In this document: in pieces, positions 22,090 to 28,502 of the stretch | How the letters are laid out: every line of letters starts with the position of its first letter | Position numbering within the stretch: the first letter of the stretch is position 1 | DNA from: DATKDU01 sp035512595 | GTDB taxonomy: Bacteria; Planctomycetota; Planctomycetia; Pirellulales; Pirellulaceae | Direction: 5' to 3' | Length of the DNA: 28,502 nt | Assembly (NCBI GenBank): GCA_035512595.1 | Contig: DATKDU010000517.1 | Span: forward strand, 1-28,502 | Notes under the pieces: model-generated | What the model was told of the DNA's origin: nothing | The model's input: the letters and a program-made list of their open reading frames with translations, nothing else | Databases searched by the model: none | Translations under genes and position numbers: made by a program

Positions 22090-24179
22090 GGCCCCTGTTC
22101 GATCCGTTCCAGGATCTTTTGGGTCATTTCGGCAATTTCGGCCTGCCGCTGGGCTGTCTTTACGAGCTCGGTCTTCTGGGTGGCGTCGAAATCGGCATTT
22201 TCGGGCCGGCTGGCGTCAAGGGCGTGGGTGCGGCGATTGACGCGCAACTGGGCCGACCGAAGCAGCTTGAGCTCCGCCGAGTTGGGCAACAGCGGCGGCT
22301 CGCCTCCGCCACCGCCTCCTCCGCCACTCCCTTCCTTCTGCTGCTGAGCCTGCTTGAGGGCTTCGATCAGCTCCTCCAGCGTCGTTTCGATTTCCTTCTG
22401 CATCGTGATCGTGTAGGCATCGAGCCGCACGTCATCGAGCAGCCCGCCAACGGTGATCAGGTCGTCGCGAAGCTGCTGCACCACGTCGGGGAATACGACG
22501 CTGGTGCCGTCGTCGATCAGGATGTCGAGCGCTTCCTGGGCCTGACCGGCGAGCCCCTTTCCTTTCTTCGTTTCGCCGATGACGACGGCATCCATCCGCC
22601 GTTCCTCGTCGCCGATCGCGCGGACCTTGATCTTCTCGGGGCGCGTCAGCTCGATCCCCGCGGATTGCGCCTTCTGCGCGTAAGCTTCGGTTTCGGCGGA
22701 CAAGCCCTTCTGGATGGCGAGCATCTCGGTGAACCGCTTCTCGAGCCGCGCGAGCTTCTCGAGCTGCGTCTCCTCGCGAAGCTGAGCCAGCCGCTCTTCG
22801 ATCTCCTGGATCGCCTGCTCAAGTTCTTTGATGGCCTTTTGCTCTTCGCGGGAAGCCCCTTCGGGGTCTTCCTTGCGGAGGCCGCCCCCCGCCTGTTTCA
22901 TGTGCTTTTGCGCCTGCGCGACCTTTTGCTGGCCGGGCTGGCCGCCGCTGCCTCCCGATTTGCTATCGCCGGACTCGCCGCCGCCTGAGCCGCCGCCGGC
23001 CTTCTTGGCCTCCTGCATCTTCTGGGTGACGTCTCCGGCCTTCTGTGCCAGGTCTTCTTGCTTCTTGGCCAGCTTCTCAAAATGTTCCGGTGGGAGCGAC
23101 GCGATCCGCTGCTGTTCTCGCTTCAGCTCGGCCAGCGCCTTGTGCAGATTGGCCAGCGCCTCCTTCTCGTCACCCTCGGCGGCTTTGCCCTTGCCTTGCT
23201 GAAGATTCCCTTCGGCATTCTTCTGATTTTGTGAGGCCTGGCGGAGAGGTTTCTCTCCCGGCTCCGGCGGACGCTGCGGACTGGCGGCCTGCGGCGGCTG
23301 CTCGCCTCCTTGGTCCCCTGCGGACGGCGAGCCTTCGCCACCTTTCGCTCCTTCGCCTCCCTTGGCCCCTTCGCCTCCCTTGGAACCCTCCGAGCCCTCT
23401 CCGCCTTTGCTTCCTTCGCCGGTCTTGGGTTCCCCCGCAGCTTCTTCACCTGGCTGCTTGTCTTCCGAGGGCTTGGACTCCTTTGGCGGAATCACATCCC
23501 CCGCTTCTTTGGCAATTTCATCGGCCAGCTTGTCGGTCGCATTGCGGACCTTCTCCTGCTGGCCAGCGACTTTGCCAAGCGCCTGGATTCCTTCGCTGCG
23601 GGCCGCTTCGGTGGCCGCGATGACCCCCTTCTCCTGCTCGATTAGCGCCTCCATCGCCTTGATCTTGGCTTCCAGGCCGGCGAGGGTCTTGTCCTTGGCG
23701 GCAATCTTGTCCGCCTCACGTTTCTCCCCCTTCTCGGCCTGGATGATGGCCTCGATGTCCCGCTTCCATTGCATCAGCCGCTCGTATTCCTCGCGGGCCT
23801 TGTCGCGATCGCTTTTCTCATCGAGGAGCAGTGCGAGCAGCGCGCGAATGTCGGCCAGCACCGCCTTCTGGTTATCTGAGGCCGTGTCGAGCTTGGCCCC
23901 GTCGAGCGCCTGGACGATCGCCCCCATGCGATCGATGAGCTGCAGCTTCTTGGCCTCGTTGAGAGCATCCTGAAGGCGCTTAGCCCGCTCGGGCTCCGCC
24001 TGCTGGAGCGACTGGATCAGCGACGTGAACCGCCGCTCCAGTTCCTCCGTCATCTGCTCGACCCGCTGCTGCCGAACCCCCAGCGGCGATTTGCCACCCG
24101 CCGGCTGCGGCGCTTCCTGGCCGACGGCCAACGCGACGACCACGACGCCCAAAATGCAAACCATCGTGTGACGGAACAT
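22086..24179 (-). CDS. Exported coiled-coil protein with Gly/Glu/Lys repeats
   Basis: 697 residues from the ATG at 24179, with GGAGG 5 bases upstream. Signal peptide 1-20 (MFRHTMVCILGVVVVALAVG, then QE). Residues ~35-235 are heptad-rich coiled coil. Residues ~245-310 are low complexity with tandem GGEGAK/GGEGS units. Further coiled coil (~325-400, ~440-500) is interrupted by a Gly/Ser-rich stretch (~405-430). The C-terminal part (~510-697) has a mixed region (GETKKGKGLAGQAQEALDILIDDGTSVVFPDV) and more helix, including a poly-Gly run near residue 635. There is no enzymatic motif. Its position between the DUF4175-like membrane protein and the TPR protein suggests an envelope-spanning or periplasmic structural partner. 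Confidence 0.85.
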   Translation of the reverse strand: MFRHTMVCILGVVVVALAVGQEAPQPAGGKSPLGVRQQRVEQMTEELERRFTSLIQSLQQAEPERAKRLQDALNEAKKLQLIDRMGAIVQALDGAKLDTASDNQKAVLADIRALLALLLDEKSDRDKAREEYERLMQWKRDIEAIIQAEKGEKREADKIAAKDKTLAGLEAKIKAMEALIEQEKGVIAATEAARSEGIQALGKVAGQQEKVRNATDKLADEIAKEAGDVIPPKESKPSEDKQPGEEAAGEPKTGEGSKGGEGSEGSKGGEGAKGGEGAKGGEGSPSAGDQGGEQPPQAASPQRPPEPGEKPLRQASQNQKNAEGNLQQGKGKAAEGDEKEALANLHKALAELKREQQRIASLPPEHFEKLAKKQEDLAQKAGDVTQKMQEAKKAGGGSGGGESGDSKSGGSGGQPGQQKVAQAQKHMKQAGGGLRKEDPEGASREEQKAIKELEQAIQEIEERLAQLREETQLEKLARLEKRFTEMLAIQKGLSAETEAYAQKAQSAGIELTRPEKIKVRAIGDEERRMDAVVIGETKKGKGLAGQAQEALDILIDDGTSVVFPDVVQQLRDDLITVGGLLDDVRLDAYTITMQKEIETTLEELIEALKQAQQQKEGSGGGGGGGGEPPLLPNSAELKLLRSAQLRVNRRTHALDASRPENADFDATQKTELVKTAQRQAEIAEMTQKILERIEQGP

Positions 24180-24247
24180 GCGAGCCTCCGGGATTGCCTC
24201 TCATTAGTATGACGGTTGAGACGGCGATTCGTAAAGCGAAAACCTTC

Positions 24248-24325
24248 TAATGCGGAGCGCGGAGTGCGGAATGCGGAGTAGTTTGTTTCCGACACTCCGC
24301 AATCCGCACTCCGCATTCCGCATTA
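24248..24325. repeat. Long palindrome of GCGGA(A/G)TGCGGAGT units
   Basis: Arms at 24248-24279 and 24294-24325 pair at 29 of 32 positions across a 14-base loop, each built from repeated TGCGGA/GCGGAGT units and ending in TAATGCGGA. The last three bases (24323-24325) are the TAA stop of the DUF4175-like gene on the minus strand. The element fills most of the gap before the coiled-coil gene. Confidence 0.9.
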
Positions 24326-26500
24326 TTTCTGCCCCTCAATAATCCCCTTGATCCGCTCTTGCCGCTCCTTCATCGTCCGATCCAGCACGTCCTGCTGCGA
24401 CTTCTGAATTTCGTACAGCAGGTTGACCGCCTCCTGGTAGCCTTCCGCCTTGACCATGTGCCGCAAAATTTCCCGCATGGCATCGGCGATTTCCATCTGC
24501 CGCGTGACGGCGGTGGTCAGCGCCTCGTTGCGGGGAGCGACTTCCGCCCCCAGCCGCCGCGTCTGGTCGAGGTGCTGCACCGTGTCCGGCACCGCCAGCT
24601 CGGCAATCTCGGTCATCGGCCGGATGATGTCCTCCCGCATCCGCTTTTCCAGGTTCCCCGACGGATCCTCGAGGCGATTGTTGCGGGCTTCGATCACGAT
24701 GTTCTCCAGCCGCTCGGCAATCGCACCGACGTTGGTGCCGATCACCTTCTGCCGCCGCTGGTATTGCATCAGCAAGTCCTTGTGCTCCGTGGCCAGCGGC
24801 GCGTCGGTGAGGCCGGCCTGGAGCGCTTGGCAGTCGGTGCGCAGATCCTCCTGCTGCTTGAGGAGCCGCTCCATCTCCTGCCGCTGTTCCTTCTCGCGGC
24901 GGAGGATGTCGTTTTGCAGTTCCTGCTCGGTCACGATCCGCAGCAGGAAGTCGGACGACTTGCCGACGTTCGGGCCGGAAATATCGTCGTTGTCCCGGGC
25001 CGCGACGTGGAAGTTGAGGCTCGTTCCCGTCGGCAGGTTAAGCGGCGACAGGTCGAGAACGTCGGCAAAGCTCAGCTCGCGCTGCCCGAGGGTCTCCATC
25101 GCCGCCGGCAATTCGATTTTCCCCTCCTGCGGCATTTGCGCCATCTCGTCGCGCCACGTGTACGCGACTTCCGCCGCCGTGACGGCAAAGTCATCCGTCA
25201 CGCGGCATTCCAGCGGCACCATGGCCCGCGGCACGACCATTCCCGAAACGCCGACCAGCTTGGCCCGCACGCGCGGCTCGCGATCGGTGCGGATCCGCAG
25301 GCCGAACGAAGTCGGCCGCCGCGACGTGAGCCCCTCGGTGTCTTCCAGCTCGATCGTGTACTGGCCGGCGACGAGCTGCTCGGGCGGCACGTTGCCGGAA
25401 AAACCGGTTTTAGCCGCGGTCAATTCCAGCGGCAGCGGCTTCGCCTCGATGGCCAGTGCGGTTCGCACTAGCGGTTTATTGACGGTGCCGCTTACAAAGA
25501 GGCTCGTCCCTTTGAGCACAAAATACGGCCCTTTGCCCGGAGCGAGGTCCTGGACGCTTTCCCCCGTATATTTCGGCGGCGTGATTTCCAGATGCAGTTC
25601 CTCCACGGCCGGCTGCTCGACGAGTTCGACGCGAATCCACGGCGTATAGGCGTCGCCGCCGCGGGCGCGAAACTCAAACGGTTCGATTACGCTGGCGAAG
25701 ACTGCTTCGAACGAGCGGTCCGCCGTCTTCTTCATCGCTTGCGAATTGCGGCCGCGCGCCCGGCGGAAGTCGATGTACACGTTGTCCGGCACCACTACAC
25801 TTTCCGGCGTGACTTCCACCACCTGCGTCCAGTCTTCGCCGCGCGGAAATTTTACTTGTCCATTTTCGGCTCGCTTGACGACCAGATAGGTCTTCTGCGG
25901 CCAGACGTCGTCCCCCAAGAGCACGTTGCGGTTGAACCAGATCGCGAGCGACGGGTTTTGCACCACGCCAACCGCGCCGGCGAGGAACACGGCTGCCGCC
26001 GTCAGCAGGATGAACCCATTGATGCGGAACTCGCGCTGGTCGAGGACGCGGGTGAAATCAACGGCCGCGGCCGCCTGCGAGCCCGAAATGACCGTCTGCC
26101 GCACGAGCGCCGGCGACATGCCGCGCTGCGCGTGGTCGTCGAGCCGCGCGAGCTGGAGGGCGCTGATCATCCCCTGGCCGAGGAGCTTGTTGCGATCTTC
26201 GACCTCAAGCGCCAGGGCATCGTCGCCGACCGTCACCGACAGCGGCTTGACCAGCCGCCGGTAGATCACGTAGCCGATCACTGCCGCCATGAGCAGCAGC
26301 ATCACCACCCGCTGCGGCAGGTCCATGCGAAAGAACCGGTCGATTCCCAGATCGACGACAAACACCGCCAACGCGGTCCACAGCACCCGCCCCAAACCGT
26401 CCACCCAGAACCAGGCCGCCAGCCGCGAGCGGAGCTGCGCTAACCGCAAGACGACGAGTGCCGTGTGCTCGCGAAGGGGACTGGCGGCAACGTCCGACAT
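24323..26500 (-). CDS. DUF4175-like large membrane protein
   Basis: 725 residues from the ATG at 26500; a GTG at 26527 is possible but lacks a ribosome binding site. Three hydrophobic helices lie at ~36-54, ~64-81 and ~161-181, with the stretch DALALEVEDRN (95-105) between the second and third. The rest (~185-725) is outside the membrane: beta-rich Ig-like regions (~210-520; for example EELHLEITPPKYTGE, YTIELEDTEGL) followed by a long helical part (~535-720; EKEQRQEMERLLKQQEDL). This two-plus-one helix layout with a huge periplasmic part is that of DUF4175 proteins, whose function is unknown. It heads the minus-strand block, and its stop codon lies in a long palindrome. Confidence 0.85.
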   Translation of the reverse strand: MSDVAASPLREHTALVVLRLAQLRSRLAAWFWVDGLGRVLWTALAVFVVDLGIDRFFRMDLPQRVVMLLLMAAVIGYVIYRRLVKPLSVTVGDDALALEVEDRNKLLGQGMISALQLARLDDHAQRGMSPALVRQTVISGSQAAAAVDFTRVLDQREFRINGFILLTAAAVFLAGAVGVVQNPSLAIWFNRNVLLGDDVWPQKTYLVVKRAENGQVKFPRGEDWTQVVEVTPESVVVPDNVYIDFRRARGRNSQAMKKTADRSFEAVFASVIEPFEFRARGGDAYTPWIRVELVEQPAVEELHLEITPPKYTGESVQDLAPGKGPYFVLKGTSLFVSGTVNKPLVRTALAIEAKPLPLELTAAKTGFSGNVPPEQLVAGQYTIELEDTEGLTSRRPTSFGLRIRTDREPRVRAKLVGVSGMVVPRAMVPLECRVTDDFAVTAAEVAYTWRDEMAQMPQEGKIELPAAMETLGQRELSFADVLDLSPLNLPTGTSLNFHVAARDNDDISGPNVGKSSDFLLRIVTEQELQNDILRREKEQRQEMERLLKQQEDLRTDCQALQAGLTDAPLATEHKDLLMQYQRRQKVIGTNVGAIAERLENIVIEARNNRLEDPSGNLEKRMREDIIRPMTEIAELAVPDTVQHLDQTRRLGAEVAPRNEALTTAVTRQMEIADAMREILRHMVKAEGYQEAVNLLYEIQKSQQDVLDRTMKERQERIKGIIEGQK

Positions 26501-26939
26501 AGGGGTCTCAGGGGAGGAAAGGTCCACGACGGCGAGCGGGGGCCGTTAGCCCCCCCCTGATAAGTCGGCTCAGTCCGCCAAATAGTTTTGTAACGAACGA
26601 ATCAAGGGACATTATAGCTGGCGCAAGGTGCGAAAGCACCAGCGGTCACTTTAGGGTCCAGGACGGAAACCGTTGGCTGGACCGGTGTTGCGGCGACCCT
26701 TCGCAGCCGGCGAGCCGGGCAGCGGCATTGCCCCATTTGCCGCTTTCGCCGCATTTGCCACACTTTCGCGTCGTGACGCCAAATTCAGTTTTAGCGGCCG
26801 CTCCGGCCAGGACGATGATGGGAAACGAGGCAGGTCAAACCGCATCCGCCTGCCTCAACCCCCGGATCGCGACCCAGAGGCTGCGATTTGCGACAGCAGC
26901 TTGGCGCGGAATTATCGTCCCCACTTTGGGAGGTGCGCT
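26501..26939. other. Divergent intergenic region between two envelope-protein operons
   Basis: This stretch must carry the promoters of the minus-strand block (start 26500) and the + strand TPR lipoprotein (start 26940). It contains one repeat (26530-26560). An open frame continues upstream of 26940 to 26673, but its composition is not protein-like. No convincing -35/-10 pair stands out. The only clear signal is the GGGAGGT at 26928-26934, the ribosome binding site of the lipoprotein. Confidence 0.6.
26530..26560 (+). repeat. GGCGAGCGGGGGSCGTYAGC repeat, copy 3
   Basis: CGGCGAGCGGGGG, then CCGTTAGCCCCCCCCTGA: the same core as the copies at 19630-19657 and 22046-22073 but in the opposite genome orientation. 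It lies just upstream of the DUF4175-like gene, in the divergent promoter region. Confidence 0.8.
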
Positions 26940-28256
26940 GTGGACCTTGCTCGGCACTGGAAGTTTGCGTTGGTTTTGGGTGTTTCGGGCAGTCTGATTG
27001 GCTGCAAATCCCCCGTGGGCGGACAGTCTGCAGGCATATATCACTCGGGGGCCGCACCCGCACCCACGAACCCGATCACCAAGGCGTGGAAGTCCACCAG
27101 CGACTCGGTAGCCAGCGTTTTTTCGCCCAAGTCGGCGACCGCTCCCACGCTGTCCCCCAAAAACGATCCCACCAGCCTTTCCTCCAAGTCGAAGATCAGC
27201 GCGTCCACGTACATCGCGACCGGACGCCTGCTGGAAAGCCGGGAGGAATTTGTCAAGGCGCAGGCGGAGTATGAGAAGGCGATCCAGGTCGAGCCGAAAA
27301 ACCTGACCGCGCTGGTCAGCCTGGCCCGGTTGCAGGATCGCCAGGGGAATCCCGACCAGGCCATCGTGACCTATCAAAAGGCGATCAAGGCGCATCCCAA
27401 GAGTGCGCTCGTCCACAACGACCTGGGGCTGTGCTATGCCCGCAAGCGCGACCTGGCCAGTGCCGTCGCCATGCTGCACAAAGCGGTGGAGGCGGAGCCG
27501 AGCAAGCCGAACTATCGCAACAATCTGGCGACCGTCCTGGTGGAAGCGGGGCGCACCGACGACGCCCTCAAGCATTTGCAGGCGGTCCATGCGCCCGCTG
27601 CCGCTCACTTCAACCTCGCCTACCTGCTGAATCATCGCGGCCAGAGCGACTTGGCGCGGCGGCACTTGTCGCAAGCGGTGCAGCTCGATCCAACCTTCGT
27701 TCGCGCGCAGGAAATGCTCGCCCAGCTTGACGGCGGGGCCGCTACCGTAGAGGCCGCGGTCCATGGTCCGCAGATCAGCGCGGCCGGCCCGGCAGCGACG
27801 CAGCAGAACTCGCCGGCACTCAGCGCCGCTCCGCAGGGTAGCCCCTACGGCGGCATTGCCGAACCGGAAGGGGCGGCAGGTTATAGGGCCCAAGACGTCC
27901 CGGCCCAGTCGATCGAGCCTGTGTATCACATCGGCAGCGAAGGGATCGAGACCTCGCCGGCCGAAGGGCCGAGCTTGTCGCAGCCGACGACATTCCAGTC
28001 CTCGGGCACTCAGGGCGCAGGCAAGACGCTGGGCTATCACCTCGACGACCTGGGCGAGGACGACGTGCTCGTCGTCACGCACCTCGTCTACGGCGCCGAC
28101 AAAGACCCCGCTCCGCAACCGGGGGAACTGGTCGATGACGAAGCGCTCGAAGAAGCCCGTTTGGAGGCGCCAGCGACCGAACCGTCTCACGCCGACGAGC
28201 CGAGCAACGTCAAGCCGGTAACGAACGTGCCGACGCTGTATCCGATCGTCGAATAG
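26940..28256 (+). CDS. TPR-repeat lipoprotein
   Basis: 438 residues from the GTG at 26940, chosen because a perfect GGGAGGT lies 5 bases upstream and because the frame then opens with a signal peptide: basic start, hydrophobic ALVLGVSGSL, and lipobox LIGC with Cys22. TPR helices run from ~88 to ~260 (FVKAQAEYEKAIQVEPK, PDQAIVTYQKAIKAHPK, SAVAMLHKAVEAEPSKP, DDALKHLQAV, DLARRHLSQAVQLDP), about five repeats. The C-terminal ~175 residues are low complexity with a short conserved-looking patch (LGYHLDDLGEDDVLVVTHLVY). As a lipoprotein it would be held on a membrane facing the periplasm and act as a protein-interaction platform. The deacetylase-like gene starts 62 bases downstream. Confidence 0.85.
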   Translation: MDLARHWKFALVLGVSGSLIGCKSPVGGQSAGIYHSGAAPAPTNPITKAWKSTSDSVASVFSPKSATAPTLSPKNDPTSLSSKSKISASTYIATGRLLESREEFVKAQAEYEKAIQVEPKNLTALVSLARLQDRQGNPDQAIVTYQKAIKAHPKSALVHNDLGLCYARKRDLASAVAMLHKAVEAEPSKPNYRNNLATVLVEAGRTDDALKHLQAVHAPAAAHFNLAYLLNHRGQSDLARRHLSQAVQLDPTFVRAQEMLAQLDGGAATVEAAVHGPQISAAGPAATQQNSPALSAAPQGSPYGGIAEPEGAAGYRAQDVPAQSIEPVYHIGSEGIETSPAEGPSLSQPTTFQSSGTQGAGKTLGYHLDDLGEDDVLVVTHLVYGADKDPAPQPGELVDDEALEEARLEAPATEPSHADEPSNVKPVTNVPTLYPIVE

Positions 28257-28267
28257 GCAGTTACGAT

Positions 28268-28314
28268 GGTCTCCGTAGGACAGGTTTTCAACCTGTCCAA
28301 AACGAACGGAGACC
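28268..28314 (+). promoter_or_regulatory. Nested hairpin that covers a ribosome binding site, containing a REP
   Basis: Outer arms GGTCTCCGT (28268-28276) and ACGGAGACC (28306-28314) are perfectly complementary. Inside lies a REP of the GTAG-GACAGGTT family (GTAG 28275-28278, hairpin arms GGACAGGTT/AACCTGTCC to 28298). The right outer arm contains GGAG, the ribosome binding site of the gene starting at 28319. If formed in the mRNA, the stem would hide that site. Regulation is inferred; the complementarity is plain. Confidence 0.6.
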
Positions 28315-28318
28315 TCTG

Positions 28319-28502
28319 ATGCGCCGACTGTACTCTCTTCTTGCCGCCGCCCTCTCTCTCTCGCTCCTCGCCGCCGACGGCAATCGCCTGGCCTATCTCG
28401 ACGGGCCGCTCGACCCGTACTACCCTCACAAGGACTTTCCCAAGCTGATCACCCCGCAGTGGGTCGGCGAGGAAGGGGTCGAGTGCGTCGTCACCCTCGG
28501 CA
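28319..28502 (+). CDS. Polysaccharide-deacetylase-like protein, N-terminal part (cut by window end)
   Basis: The first 61 codons run off the end of the window. The ATG at 28319 has GGAG 7 bases upstream. It opens with a signal peptide (MRRLYSLLAAALSLSLLAA), then NRLAYLDGPLDPYYPHKDFPKL and TPQWVGEEGVECVVTLG. The DPYYPH...F-P-KL-TPQWVGE-GVE-VV pattern is the usual start of planctomycete exported proteins with a polysaccharide-deacetylase (NodB-like) domain. The catalytic motifs lie beyond the window, so activity cannot be judged. It may be co-transcribed with the TPR lipoprotein upstream. Confidence 0.75.
   Translation, partial: MRRLYSLLAAALSLSLLAADGNRLAYLDGPLDPYYPHKDFPKLITPQWVGEEGVECVVTLG

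Noticed and set aside
26673..26939. N-terminal extension of the TPR lipoprotein to 527 residues
   Set aside because: The GTG at 26940 has a perfect ribosome binding site and opens directly on a signal peptide with a lipobox; the extension would bury that signal inside the protein.

Overview
This is GC-rich DNA from a bacterium, almost certainly a planctomycete and probably of the Pirellulales. The pointers are an NPCBM-domain secreted protein, a DUF4175-like membrane protein with coiled-coil and TPR partners, several S1C (HtrA-type) proteases, a polysaccharide-deacetylase-like N-terminus, and many different palindromic repeats scattered between and inside genes. The taxon is inferred from gene content only. 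I see no rRNA, tRNA, CRISPR array, transposase or integrase.

Layout. Positions 353-4959 (+) hold a Pro/Ala-rich single-pass membrane protein, a CpsD/CapB-like P-loop protein with an Arg in place of the Walker A Lys, and a GT39-type multi-pass glycosyltransferase; together they suggest envelope polysaccharide work. Positions 5044-9871 (-) hold an MNIO (DUF692) enzyme, a biotin-protein ligase, an uncharacterised two-domain protein, an HTH protein, a 99-residue orphan and a small membrane protein. Positions 9950-10770 are a repeat-dense patch around a VOC/glyoxalase-like gene and a 34-codon remnant of a short-chain dehydrogenase. Next come an uncharacterised gene and pyruvate carboxylase (11646-15086, -), whose biotin would be attached by the ligase at 6072-6857. 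A small + strand gene follows at 15242.

Positions 15478-26500 (-) form a seven-gene, probably co-transcribed block of exported or membrane proteins. In transcription order these are a DUF4175-like membrane protein, a coiled-coil protein, a TPR protein, an NPCBM protein, an HtrA protease with an intact catalytic triad, and two HtrA-like proteins that have each lost all three catalytic residues. The window ends (+) with a TPR lipoprotein and the start of a polysaccharide-deacetylase-like gene.

The two strongest observations are the active-protease plus two-pseudoprotease cassette, and the invasion of genes by short palindromic repeats. About ten repeat types are visible. Several have the GTAG-plus-hairpin form of REP elements mobilised by RAYT (Y1) transposases. 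They sit in frame inside a glycosyltransferase, are read in two different frames in two neighbouring genes, rewrite protein termini, and supply the TAG stop codon of three genes.
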